Assembly (NCBI GenBank): GCA_014529385.2
Contig: CM043953.1
Location: 92,682,842-92,746,841 of the forward strand
DNA: 64,000 nucleotides
Direction of reading: 5' to 3'
Source of the DNA: Adiantum capillus-veneris
Taxonomy: Eukaryota; Streptophyta; Polypodiopsida; Polypodiales; Pteridaceae
The position numbers and the translations under genes are program-made. Position 1 is the stretch's first letter, and each line of letters opens with the position of its first letter. Shown here piece by piece: positions 44,143-55,796 of the stretch. The notes under the pieces are model-generated. The model saw only the letters and a list, made by a program, of their open reading frames with translations, made no database searches and was not told where the DNA came from.

Positions 44143-44832
44143 CTTGAGAAACTTGAAGGAGACTCGCTCTCGAGTAAGCAAGGAGGGAAAGCTGCATAAA
44201 GAATACAAGGGATCTCAAAGGCAAGAACGGAGTTGAGCGTAGTAAGCAACAAAAGAAGGGAGTCAACGACGATAAACAAAGACGTAAAGCAAATGACAAT
44301 CGATTTTGGAAAATGGACACAGAAGGATTTTTGTTCACCGGTGACATCTTAGGTTTAGTTAATCTTTTTGACGAATCACAAAGCCGTTAATGGCCCGGGG
44401 AAAAGTGTAAAGGGAGCTTAAACTCCTAAACCATCACAAATTAATTAACGGTGTCGTTAACGGAATTGCTTCATAATTGTGCGGGGCATCAATTTCGTCA
44501 GTGTTACCAATTTCCAAGCAATTTTTGTGTATCGGTAGCATTACCAAGTAACTAATAACTATTGTTTTGTGCGGCACGTCAACTCTTGGCTCTCACTTTT
44601 GAGCCCATATGCCCCGACAACGCGACGGTAATAGGTGTAGTAATGGATGCGGTAATCACTAGCACCAAAAAAAAAGAAAGAAGGGCAGAGTATGCCTCAT
44701 ATTTATGGCATACTCTGCCCTTCTCTTCTTGCCATCGTACTTGCACCTTGCCAAGCCCTCCCTACTCTACCTCCCACACCCTCTACCTCTCTCTCCCTTG
44801 TCCATCTCTCCCCTCCTTCTGTCCCCCCCCCC

Positions 44833-44910
<78 letters not shown>

Positions 44911-45061
44911 GCACACGCTACGGTCAAAGCACACACACACACACACCCATATACATTCTATTTGAATCGATTTGTGGAGACGGCTTTTGAGTGGAGGTTA
45001 TTCGTAAACGATATTGGACGCTCAACCTCGTTGGCAACCAAATCTTCAATGCACGATAGAT

Positions 45062-45098
<37 letters not shown>

Positions 45099-45180
45099 TT
45101 TCCTCCCCCCCTTTCCCTATTTTTTTCTATCGCCACACACTAGTGTGCACACACATCTTTATGCACGAGCTCTAAGGCAA
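43371..45180. other. Low-complexity CT, CA and poly-C DNA
   Basis: Contains (CT)n at about 43816-43842, 44085-44140 and 44843-44894, poly-C at about 44822-44842 and 45064-45098, and CA runs near 44895-44946. The long minus frame 44347-43376 (323 residues) is rich in serine/leucine and runs through these repeats; I do not count it as a gene. A segment near 44395-44460 resembles the GGGAGCTTAAACTCC part of the Ty3 element 2 LTR. Confidence 0.75.
44679..44724. repeat. Perfect 18-bp stem hairpin
   Basis: AGAAGGGCAGAGTATGCC pairs perfectly with GGCATACTCTGCCCTTCT across a 10-base loop. Confidence 0.9.
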
Positions 45181-48140
45181 TCTAAGGCTTGAAACTTAGC
45201 TCAAAGAAAATTTAATAGGTTGTTCAATTTTGGAGCTCTTCAATCACTACATAGTATGCAAGCCTTAGAGCTTTGAGAGTTGGAAAAAAAGGAGTTTTTT
45301 AAAGTTCCACGATCCACACATAGGTCAAAACTTAGTATTGCATAACCCAAAAATTGCAGAGCTCTAAAATCTTTGAACAATACAGCATGCAAAAAGTTTT
45401 TAACAGGAGCAAGAAATATGAGGTACCGTTAACTTTCCAATGCAAAAGCATGCAAGCATGGAAACACTGAAGGAGAAATTATGTAACGCAAACAACAATA
45501 GTAACTTTGTGTAACAAAAATTTGTAGCAGTAAAATGCACTAAAGCAAGGAGGCAGCAATGGGACAAAGCTAAATCCTTTCAAACCAGTACAAGCTCGCA
45601 AAGGTAGCCTCGTCCATAGAGCTTTGGGCAACACAACAAGGAACCTTGGGAGCTCTGGAGTGTGTCATAGTGTAAATCAAGCACATGCATAGCAAGCACT
45701 CTTGCATTTTGGTCTTGCATACACACAAAGAGAAAGGAGATACATATGGAGATGACCATGTGTATAAGGATGATGCTTATGAACAAGTTTCTCAAGTACA
45801 TGACATGATTGAGTGCATGCCAAAGAGTGATGATGCCAACAAGCTTATTATGGACCTTTTGGATGAAATTTTTTTTTACCGAGTTTTAAAATAATGCTTA
45901 AAATGGAGATTTTGTACAGGATGCCTTGGAGACTTTAAAGGATATGGACAACCATGAATACGCCTTTAGTATGCCCCATTTCGAGTTGGTTGATCCTATC
46001 TTTCTCAATACTCATGTTGAGGAGCAACAAACATGTAAAGAGGATAACATGGTCGAGCTAGATTCTTGCAATAGTGTCATTAAATGGGACAATATGTCTC
46101 TGCTAATGTTGAGCATGAATGCTCAATAGACTAGGGGTTTTGTAAACTTTGAGCGTATTTTGGACACTGTTTTTTGTAAATTTGTACATATGGTCATGGC
46201 ACCGTGTGCCAAAAGGGTGTGCACAATTTCTTTTTGTAGAATTTTTGAATTTTTTTAGCAAGGACATGTACATGTAGTGCAACCTCCTAATGTGGCGCCA
46301 GCTATCTGGTTACTATAAGTGCCCATATGTGTGTTTGCCACAGCTTGTATATAAATAAGAATAATGTACAAACATAATTTTTTTTTAAAAAATATGATAA
46401 CTTTGTAGGTCTTGGGTTGTTGTGCTTTCTTTATGCCTTCCGATGTAATTTTTTTTTCCCTTAACTAGCCTTTCTTGCATGTAGTCGTGCTAGGACAGCT
46501 TGTTGTTCATGCCAATTTTTCACCTAGATTTCCATAAATTTGAAACTTGTGGTATTTATAATTTTTGTTTTAGAAATTGCAGAGAAATTTTGAGGCTTGA
46601 AAAGCATCCCTTTTAGAGTTGTGGTTTGGGAGATACAGTTTGTTTCCCACATGGAACAAGATATGGTGGTGAAGAGAGGCAATTGGGTCTCTCTAGAACC
46701 ACTTTCTAGGGCTCACAATAGCTAGGCTAACAAAAATCCATAAATATTCGTCTTTACTTATTGTCTATATTGGGTTTTTATCAACCTCTCATGTCCACAT
46801 GAGGCAAGGATTTTAATCCTTTGCAAAATGCACTGTGACACCCTAGCCACCTTGGAGTAAACATGACATAGCCAAACCTCTACTTGTGCCTAGAAGAGAA
46901 ATAAGTACCCCTCCTTTGCGCATGCTCTGTTGCAACAAAAATCTATAACTATGTAAGTGTGCCCATTTACACGAGGGCATGCAACTCAAAAGCATATACA
47001 AACTGCATTGACTCTCTAGGATTTGAGTTGTAGTCCTGCTGCTATGGGACCTTAGGCTATGTGTGGCTGAGTACCTACCCCATTTCCATGCTACTTGTGA
47101 AGTAGGGGGGTAAATATCAAAGGCTATAAAATCTCCTCTTAATCAAGAAGTTCTACTGACACTCATGTATGTGTGCAACATCTCCAAGGCCCTGAGCAGT
47201 CTCAAGGAAAATCTATCTCCCCACAATGACTCAAGCCACCTCTATGAATATTCAACAAATCTTTTGGTGCCACAATACACCTTCTGAGAAAAAACATCAT
47301 AAAAATTAGCAATAAGAAGCTCCTTGCATAATTCAATTTCTAGAAGGAGTCCATAAAAAATGCATGTCACATCATGTCCCTATTTTGTGAATATGGGTTG
47401 GTGGGCCTAAGCCACCCTTTGTGGTGGGTAATGTGATGGCCGACTATGCAAGGATATCCCTCCCTATCAGGCCATAGAAATTTCCTAATGAGCTAGTGAA
47501 TATGGTCTATGCAAAAACTTTAAAATATTCAATGAGAGGTAATGTAACTTACATAATTGCCAAAAGATCCTCATCAATGACTACCTCTCTTGTTAAGGAT
47601 AATCCAAGCTCCAATGTACAAGCTTCCTTAGATTTCTCAAAATAAGAGGGCTATTGTGATCCATTAATGTTGATTAGAAATTCAATCCGACATCCTATAT
47701 ATCGTATTGCTATTCAAAGTGGAATATATCTGAAGTCCTCATAAGGGGACCAATCTAGGGTTGGGATCCTAGCAATCCAAAAAGAAACTATGTTACGCTA
47801 GCTAGATTTGTAGGTTGAGTTGAGAATTGAAATTTGCCTCAACTGATTGATATCATTTGAAGAACCCAACTCCTTAGGGAGAAGATGTCATAAAAACTAA
47901 TATCAAATTCTCCCAAATGATTTTCTCATGTTAAACTGATCATTCAATATAGGGAGGTACCAAGGGAGTAAAATCTAGAATATTGGTAAGGCTGCCATAC
48001 CGGTCTCTGTATTGCCTATAGCTCTGAAGTGGAGCAATAAGCACTATGGGAATGGATATCCTCACGCTTCCTTACATTAGATGAACAACAATGCATAAGA
48101 AGACAGAGTAGAAGACAATACATAGGAACAAAACACCATC
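45181..48140. other. Intergenic DNA, no gene recognised
   Basis: Two adjacent plus frames (45685-45894 and 45926-46129) are acidic and may be parts of one decayed retroelement ORF, but no motif supports this. The remainder shows no long frame, terminal repeat or RNA gene that I can recognise. Confidence 0.5.
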
Positions 48141-48423
48141 TTCTTCATTGATAGGTAACCAAACACACGATTACATGAGAATGATATGTTGATTGATTAA
48201 GAGATATCCACAAAGACTCGTATCCCCCCCCAAATACACCCGTTGCTCCAGTGCAGATCGAGAATGGTGCACAGCCCCGTCCTGTCCCATGATATCCCAT
48301 GAAGAACCGTCCAAAGCCACATGAAATCCTATTTTTCAGTGTGTCTGGACATCCGCAGGACCGCAGTGTGCGGCTTATGCCATAACACATGGCATGCACG
48401 GTGGACTGTGCGAACCCACAACT

Positions 48424-50044
48424 TTAGCCTCTCCGTGTCGAAGGCTCCGATCGTTGCTCCTCTTCACGCTCTGGTGATGATGAGATGTCGATGTAGCCGA
48501 ACCCCCAAAAAGCTTGCCGATGGGCCCTGTAGACCTCTGCTAGCAACTGTGGGTCTATCTCATGCTTCTCTGGCCAAGGTGAACTGAATTGGCAAGGAAA
48601 CAAATTGAGGAGCCTGTGGTAAAGGAGCAAGAGGGGTATGAATAGGGTAATACCGAGCCAGATATCGGTGCAGACTGGGCCAAAATGGTGGACATGGCGG
48701 GAGACTGAGTGAAAAGGAGTGAACAAGTGTCTTTGCCCAGAAACAGACTTTGGACCACTCCTTGCGAAGATGATGAATGACTCTCTGCAAACAAGAGACA
48801 TGGGCTTGGACTTCATCACATTTTTCTGTAGCTTTCGCCCAGTCAAAAATATCAAAACCTTCTTGTACAATGCCCTTACCTCTATCATTGGTAGGCAGCT
48901 CAGGCTGGCTCACCACAAGTTGTTGAGCTGGTTGCTGATTTACCGCCGCATTGGCTAGCATAGACCTCTAATTCTGCATTTGGACCTCCCAGAAATTGTG
49001 CAAGTCTTGCTGCATTTTCAATACTAGTGCATCAAGATCATTCAAATTGATTATCACATCACCAGGATGTGATGCTAAATAATTTTCCAGGCTCTTCTGC
49101 ATTCGCAAGTGAAGTAGCTCATCTAGAATAGAGGAGACAAATGACAAATGCCCGCAAGTAATCCGCCATGTGTTGCAAAAAGGTTCTGCACGCTTGGAGC
49201 TGATCCGAGGCATTTGAAGTTGGATCTTTCCAAGGTAAAAGGACTAGAATCGTCCCCATCGCATGTGGAGTTATCCGAACAACATCAACGTTTTTTGGTT
49301 GTGAGGAAGTTTCTGCACCCGTAGAGCCAATTCCCGTAGGATTTGAAATTGTGGTGGGCTCCTGCGTTCTTCTATGCCAGCGTACAACTACGGAATCCTC
49401 TAGCGATCGGCCTCTGGCCAGAGAGGATGTCAGGACAAGAGGTGGAGTGGAAAGCAAGAGTTTCTCCCGTCCTCTCTTTCGGCTGGATGTCCCTGTAGTG
49501 GCCATCTCCAGTGAAACATAGGCTACCACTGCATTAGAAGCACCAGCTACATCCATTACACGAGCAAGGGTATGAGACAACTCCTCAATAGGCACAGAAC
49601 TCAGAGCCTCTGCCAACTGAGCGGTGTTGCGAGTGAGAAATTTTCATCCTCAAAGTGGCACAAAGGTTAGAGGGCAAGAGAAAAAACTTCTTTTAAGGGA
49701 AACACCACTGTGAGAAGTTGCCCTACCTTTGTATTTTTTGGGGTACTGCACCCCATCTGTCCCACCATGTGTTGACACTACACCAACAAACTTTCTTTGA
49801 TTATCGCTGCCCAGGCCACTGGCCCAAAGTTGGATGAATGCAACACATTACGTGCTTTAGCCGAAATGGTATATGTTTTGGCTTGTAACCAAATTGCTCC
49901 CAAGAACCAGCGATACGCATCTCTTATCACTGCATTAGTCAGACCTGACAATTTGTATTGGCCCTTCATCGTCAAACAGAACTCAAGCTCTGCCTCTATA
50001 GCAAGAATAACATGTGAAGCACGAACAACGCCATCGCTAGGCAA
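48424..50044 (-). pseudogene. Unrecognised decayed gene, minus strand
   Basis: Frames 50044-49778, 49616-49119, 49213-48968 and 48961-48560 follow each other on the minus strand; the last two share a frame and are separated by a single TAG at 48968-48970. A frameshift near 49130 would join L-R-A-F-V-I-C-L-L to S-S-I-L-D-E-L-L-H-L-R-M-Q-K. The middle is helical (N-L-N-D-L-D-A-L-V-L-K-M-Q-Q-D-L), and a basic cluster S-R-K-R-G-R-E-K lies near 49470. No family recognised; it could be a retroelement gag-like protein or a host pseudogene. Confidence 0.4.
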
Positions 50045-50541
50045 GCAACAGCACCTTGAAATTATTTCAACTGTTAAATGAATTTGCTAATTGTTTACTT
50101 GCACCATATTACCAAGAGCCAACTATTCGATCAAAGCTATAGCCTGCGAGTGAACAAAAACGCCTTGCGAATCAAGGTTGGTGAAGACACGCTGTCATGC
50201 CGCTCCGCTCCCACATTAGGGGAATTTTGAGGTCACTTTTGTGCCCTGTAAGAATATGTAGAGAGAGAATATATACTTTATTTAAAAAATAGTGAAATGT
50301 TTGTAAAAAGGTGAGTTTGCATCCTTTTTACCACCTCCGAAACATGTCATTGTCAAATCTTTCTAGGATCTTTAGTATTCTAAAACATACTCCCTCCAAA
50401 ACTAATGAAAACGTCAGTTCTGGCCCAAAATTCAAAATTTCCAAAAGCTGAAACAAACCTTTTCTGTGTTGTCTTCTTCCTCGCATCTGCAGAGCTTTTC
50501 CCTATAGTACTATCTCTGACAAATACTGTTTACAGACTTCC

Positions 50542-53335
50542 ATGGAGAAGAGAAGCTTATACCATCTACACATTGAGCTAAATGAAGAATATTGTCCAGT
50601 GCACAAGAGAAACAAATGTGCAGAGGTGTCCTCGTCCATATTTGAAGCAATGCGGCAAGATAAAAAAAAACACATTGATCTCTGGACTGATGGAAGATCG
50701 TATCCAGTGGACCCAATGACAAAGAGCACTCCCCCATTCTCAAATTTTTCATCTTTGATAAAATTTGTGGGTGATGGTCAAAGAGGGTTGTTGGGTTATA
50801 CACAGAGTCTTGCGGCAGAGAGAGATATTCTTAAGTTAGAAGATCATTTGGCCAAACAAATAATAAAAACTCTTAAACAACAGCTTCAAGAATGTAAAGA
50901 GAGCAACAAAAAGCTACAAACTCAGCTCAAACAAGCTAGAAGAAAAAATACAATGTTAGGAAACAGACAAACTCAGCTCAAACAAGCTAGAAGAAAGAAT
51001 ACAATGTTAGGAAACAGACAAAGAGAAAAGAAGTTAAAGAACATTGAAGCCTTGAGACATGGTGGAGGAGGTTGCAGCAGGAGAATCAGATCAGTAAGGT
51101 ATATATGCTTATTTTATATTGTTAAGTTGCTACTATTCTTTGTTAATATGCTTAGGTTACTTTTCTTTGTTAATGTGCTTAGGCTGTATTATGACTCTGC
51201 TCCACATTATTATGCTTATGTTAGGTTGTTATTATGACCCTATTGCTATTGTTCTTTATTAAATGATTAATATTCAGTTAACTTTAATTTAGTTGATCAC
51301 TGTTTGTTTATTTTGTTGGTGTCATTTGGACAAGATCAATAATCAGTTAATTTTGTACCTTTTGATTTAGGACTTTGCAACAACCAAACTCTGCATCAAA
51401 CATGGAAATGGCAGCTAAACATTATTGTGATGTTTTACCTCCCAAGGTTGCCAAAAAGATTTTCACAGAGAAGAAGTTTAAAAAGGCAAAGAAGCAGTGC
51501 ATTGAGGGATTTTTGCAGAGCTCTTGCTTGGACAAGGAGTATGTGCAATATACTATGGATAAGGTAGGCATTAGCAGAGATGGTTATAGCAAGCTGTTCA
51601 AAAATATGAAGTCAAGGTTAAAGAAATGTAAAGTCAGGTCCTCTTTGCTTCCAAATCCATCCATTGTGTAGCAGGTAAGGAAAAAGATCAATGAGAGGAT
51701 AATGGAGATGTTGGGTGAGCCTCACCACATCCATGGTACCTATCATGGTAAAAAGAGGGATCTTCAATTTGACGAGTTCAATAATATTTTCCTTGACTTG
51801 AAGACACTTCAGAAGGAAATGATCAGATTCTATGAGCTGGAGCATACAGAAGCAAATGGTGTGGTCAGTTTTGTGAAAAAGCTTGATGAATGCGAGATTG
51901 TTAAGAACAGAAAAATTGAGAGGATTTCCATGACTTTAATGAACAGAGCATTGAAACCGAAGGATACCAAGTACTTCAGCATGCAATTGGAGAAGAATGT
52001 TTGATGGCTAGGTGCTTTTGAAGTAGAGAGTGAAGACTTTGATGTTCTGGATTGGGTTTTCCATCAAACAACAATACCCGAAGTCATTAATGCACAAGAA
52101 TTAGGGGAAGAGATTGAAGTTGAAGGGTTTGGAAGTTACAGGGTGGAATGGCACATGGGAGGAGACCTTAAAACCCTTAAATGTATGTACAATGTCTCCA
52201 AAGGAACTATGGCAAAGAGCCCTTGTTTGTATTGTATGGCATCAGCAAAAGAATGTAATCCTGCAAATTGGAACAAAGCACCCAATAGGCATACTCAAGA
52301 TCCAAACTTCAAAGCAGTTTTAAATATTCCACTTGCTAATGTCCACATATGCACTCTGCATGCTCTTTGCAGAATTGTGGAGAAAATTGTACATCTGTAT
52401 GTGGGGTTTGCCTGGAAGTTACAGCCAAAAGCAGCTAGAGATGCTGCAATCAAATGTATTGAAAGGGTTTTATTAGAAATTGGCCTTCACAGTGGTAAGG
52501 TTAAGATTGAAACAGACCTGAAGAGGTCTTTGAATGGACACAATGTGCCTAGAAAGGTCTCTGTTGGTGGTGTGAAGGCCAGAGCTTTCCTAGGGTTTCA
52601 TGGCATACTAGGAAAGGTAAATGCCAAGAACGGTTCATCCAATGTGACGTATAACCAGTGGAAAGCTCTCCACAATGCCATCAAAGATCATGGTCTTGAA
52701 GGTACATAAAGAAATAAAAAAGCAGAGGTATGGGAATCACTAGACAAAGTATTTTCCTATTTTTATAAGATATCCTGGGGCAAAAATGATCTGCCAAATT
52801 TCAAGAAAGTGCTCAATAACTTCAGAAGTGCAATGAAAGATGCTTGGGATCACGAATTCACACATTACATGGTAAGTTTTTTATTTATTTTCTTACCTTT
52901 TTAATATGTACATACTTTTAGTTTGGCAGCATATGATTAATCTCATATTTACTTTGCCAATATATAATTTACAATCACACTCCTTGGTTTGTAAAGAGAT
53001 GGGGCTCCCTATCCATATGGTCTACACAAGGCATGGAGAAATCCCATTATCAAGCAAGAACCAAGTTTTTCAAGCATACAAGACATGGGGGAGGTGCAGT
53101 GAAGGCAAACAGCTTGCTTGAGGTTTTCCAATGGTTCTCTAGACAAATATGGCATAGAACTAGATCAAAAATAACAAAGAAAGCACTACTGAACTCAGAT
53201 TTAGCAAATGCCTTACACAGGAACAAGCAGAAAAGACAAAATTCATATAATAGTTCATCTGCAAATGAAAATTTCTTACAATGGCTAGCTACAAGAGAGA
53301 GACAAGGTAGAAATTGGGCCAAAGTACAGGTTTGA
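50542..53335 (+). pseudogene. Transposase-like protein, copy B (gene T)
   Basis: Exons 50542-51098, 51371-52871 and about 52990-53335, with GT..AG introns. Exon 1: D-L-W-T-D-G-R-S-Y-P-V-D-P, then G-L-L-G-Y and a long coiled coil with a duplicated segment (T-Q-L-K-Q-A-R-R-K-N-T-M-L-G-N-R-Q twice). Exon 2: K-K-L-D-E-C-E-I-V-K, V-E-W-H-M-G-G-D-L-K, a C-L-Y-C pair and N-V-H-I-C-T-L-H-A. Exon 3: W-S-T-Q-G-M-E-K-S-H-Y and T-R-H-G-G-G. In-frame TAG (51669), TGA (52002, at a Trp in copy A) and TAA (52707) break exon 2. From memory, multicopy uncharacterised animal proteins share the G-G-D, D-T-L-H and Q-G-L-E-K blocks; where they have Asp, both copies here have Cys. A cut-and-paste role is inferred. 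Confidence 0.78.
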
Positions 53336-54835
53336 GCAAAGTGAGTCTTCTGATGAAGGTACATCAACTTCACCTCTAAACTTCAGAAACTTCTGCTTAT
53401 TGTAGCCTATCATTTGTCTCTTGAGGTCCCCAGAGTGGGCAAGCACATAGGAGGCCATTGTGGCAAAATAACCAGCTCTAGAACCAGTAAGGCCACGAAA
53501 GAATCCAAAAATTCTGATGGCTTCCTCCTTTTCCACCAATATTAACTTCTCTAACCCTGGAGGAAGCTGATATGAACCAACAACCTTTGCAAGTGCTTTA
53601 AATGCAAGCATTGGCATCAATGGTTCTCTTGTAAACTTGTTATGGAATATAATGACAGTCTCTTTGTTGAGCTTCCCAATAAAGTGTCCCAAGCTCTGGT
53701 TCCTTCCTAAATTTAAGGGTCTGGAACCCTTCGCCCTGCCAAGGAATTTGTCTGTGTCCAGTATTTCAATCTGCAAAAATATTCCTTGGTTAATTGTTCA
53801 GCACATTAATTAGACAAAGAAAAATGGTCATAAACATACCTTAGGAGACTCATCCTCCTCAGACAAGGCAGGTTCCCATATATCAATGGATCTAGTTGGC
53901 CTTACTTCATAATCTTTGGTCTTTTCCGCTCCCATATGCTCTATTTTAAGCCTTTTCTGGATCTCATTGAACTCCTCTTCAGAAGGTACACCCTGTTGCT
54001 CATATCTCAGAACAATGTCCTGCACATGCTTTCCAACACTTGAGTTGTCAACAAAATTTTTTGCCTCCGTGTCCAAGACTGCTAAGGGGCAAGGTGAGTA
54101 ATCAATAAATCCTATGTCATTAGATCCCCACTCAGCCAAAACTGCCAAAGCATAATCTTCCCTTAGATCAAAAAGATGTTGAATGTCATTCAGCAAAACA
54201 TATTCCTTTTTGTTAACTTTGTATGTGGGAAATGTTGCTGTGCAATGCAAAGGATCAACATCTTCAGCCTCAATGTCAACATTCTCCACTTTAGTGATGT
54301 TTTCTGCTTTAAATTTTGCAATGTCCAGCATCTCAGTGCTTTGTAGTTTCTCTTCCTCTTTGTGGAACTCCATCTCTATCTCCTCTTCCTCCTGGTCTTC
54401 CTCAGCCTGAGAAATCTTCTTTGGAATCTGTTTGCTCTCTGGTGTTGGGAGTACACTGAAGAAAATGATAAGTCCAAGGTCATACTCTACCAACTGGCAA
54501 TGCATATTACCATGAAATTTGCAAGGCTTTATGATCTTTTGCCAGTCTGGATGAAGGCTTGACCACTTCTTTGCAATACCTGTCCTTGACAAGCTACCTG
54601 CTTTGCATATATCAACAAAATGAACAAGATTTTCAAGCATGTCATCTCTGGTCAATGCTGTATATATCTCTATCAAGTCACTAATTTGTGTGGAGAAGCC
54701 ATCCACAAGTACTTGAAGATCAAAGGCAGCATTAAAAATCTCTTTGACACTTTGAAATCTTGTAAGTTCATTAACTTTGTAAAGAAAAGACATCAGCTTG
54801 TCATGAGCGGTCTCTTGTATATCCTCTGTATCCAT
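53285..54835 (-). CDS. Transposon gene M (unknown family), copy B
   Basis: ATG at 54835 (M-D-T-E-D); exon 1 54835-53840, intron 53839-53771 (GTATG...TGCAG, 69 bases), exon 2 53770-53285. About 490 residues, unbroken. Residues 1-130 are helical; a very acidic segment (E-E-D-Q-E-E-E-E-I-E-M-E) follows; then K-E-Y-V-L-L-N-D-I-Q-H-L-F-D-L-R, and in exon 2 L-G-H-F-I-G-K-L-N-K-E-T-V-I-I-F-H-N-K-F-T. The same blocks and the same intron occur in copy A. Its 3' end overlaps the 3' end of the transposase by about 50 bases on the other strand. Divergent from the H3-Ulp1 gene. No domain recognised; this is the best preserved gene of the family in the window. Confidence 0.75.
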
Positions 54836-55796
54836 TATGACAATCCACAAATGTATGAGAAAGAGAAAAGAGAAGCCATCAAGACATTAAGAAATAGACA
54901 TGACATGGTGTGTAAATTTCTTCTATGACTAAAATATATAAATAAACCACCCTTCCTTCATAATGCAAAAAACACATAATGGTTTATAAACAAGTATGCA
55001 AGTTGTAAATCTAAGCAAGCAAGAAAGAATTACATCAAATTTTGTCACTTGCTAAGTTGTGTCACTTGCTACGCGAGCTGTGATGGTTAGGAGAAAGTCG
55101 GCACTCAATAAATTCGTGCACGGCGTGACACTTGGTACACGAAATCCTAGTGCTAGGAAGAGGTCGACACCTTCAGAATTCGCGCACGGGGCGTCGCTTG
55201 GAGGGTTGGAGGCTTTATTTCTAAGCCTTGTGAAGCAATGATAAGCGAAAAAGCGGGTTGGGTAAGTTGTTTATATGGCCAAAAACGCCGCCTCGGGGGG
55301 TGTGCAAAGAGGTTTCCTCCTCGAAGTGTGTGCCCAACAGCTAGTATGTGCCTAGGGAGGAGCGGTGAGCCTAGGGACTTGTGCATAGTGCCCGATACAA
55401 GCCCAAGAAGCTCCTCAAAACCCAAATCGAGCGCATTTTGAAGGAGATTTTACCTAGTTCTAGTGGTGTTTCCACAACCCGATTCTACCCGCGCTTGGAT
55501 CAACCGTCACCCCGTGCGCGATCTGTGTATGTGTGAAGACATTACTCCCTTCGTCATTTCGCGTACGGGGTGTCACATATAATGTCTACCCCCAAGTCAC
55601 ATATAATGTGTTTGTATGCCTACAGCTTGTCACTCCGTGCACGAGCCGGTTGGACGCTGAAAGCTTTCAATTCTATGGTTATCGCGCACGGGGTGTCCCC
55701 ATCCATTATAGTAGTAAAAATTATATATACATCTTCTACTTTTATTACTAATGTTTGTTGTTTGTTGTGCAGCAATCATTCCTACTCCTTTTGAAG
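54836..55796. promoter_or_regulatory. Divergent intergenic region with a repeated 18-base motif
   Basis: Separates gene M (minus) from the H3-Ulp1 gene (plus). It carries six copies of a motif close to TCGCGCACGGGGTGTC: 55113-55131, 55179-55197, 55555-55576 and 55681-55698 on the plus strand, 55506-55522 and 55628-55645 on the minus strand. The region is GC-richer than the rest of the element. Placement between two divergent genes suggests a shared promoter or binding-site cluster; a nested insertion cannot be ruled out. Confidence 0.55.

Noticed and set aside
43376-44347. 323-residue minus-strand frame
   Set aside because: Serine/leucine-rich, runs through CT repeats that read as R-E-R-E, no motif; an open frame by composition.
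44562-45192. Overlapping frames with S-L-S-L and P-P-P runs
   Set aside because: Artefacts of CT, CA and poly-C tracts.
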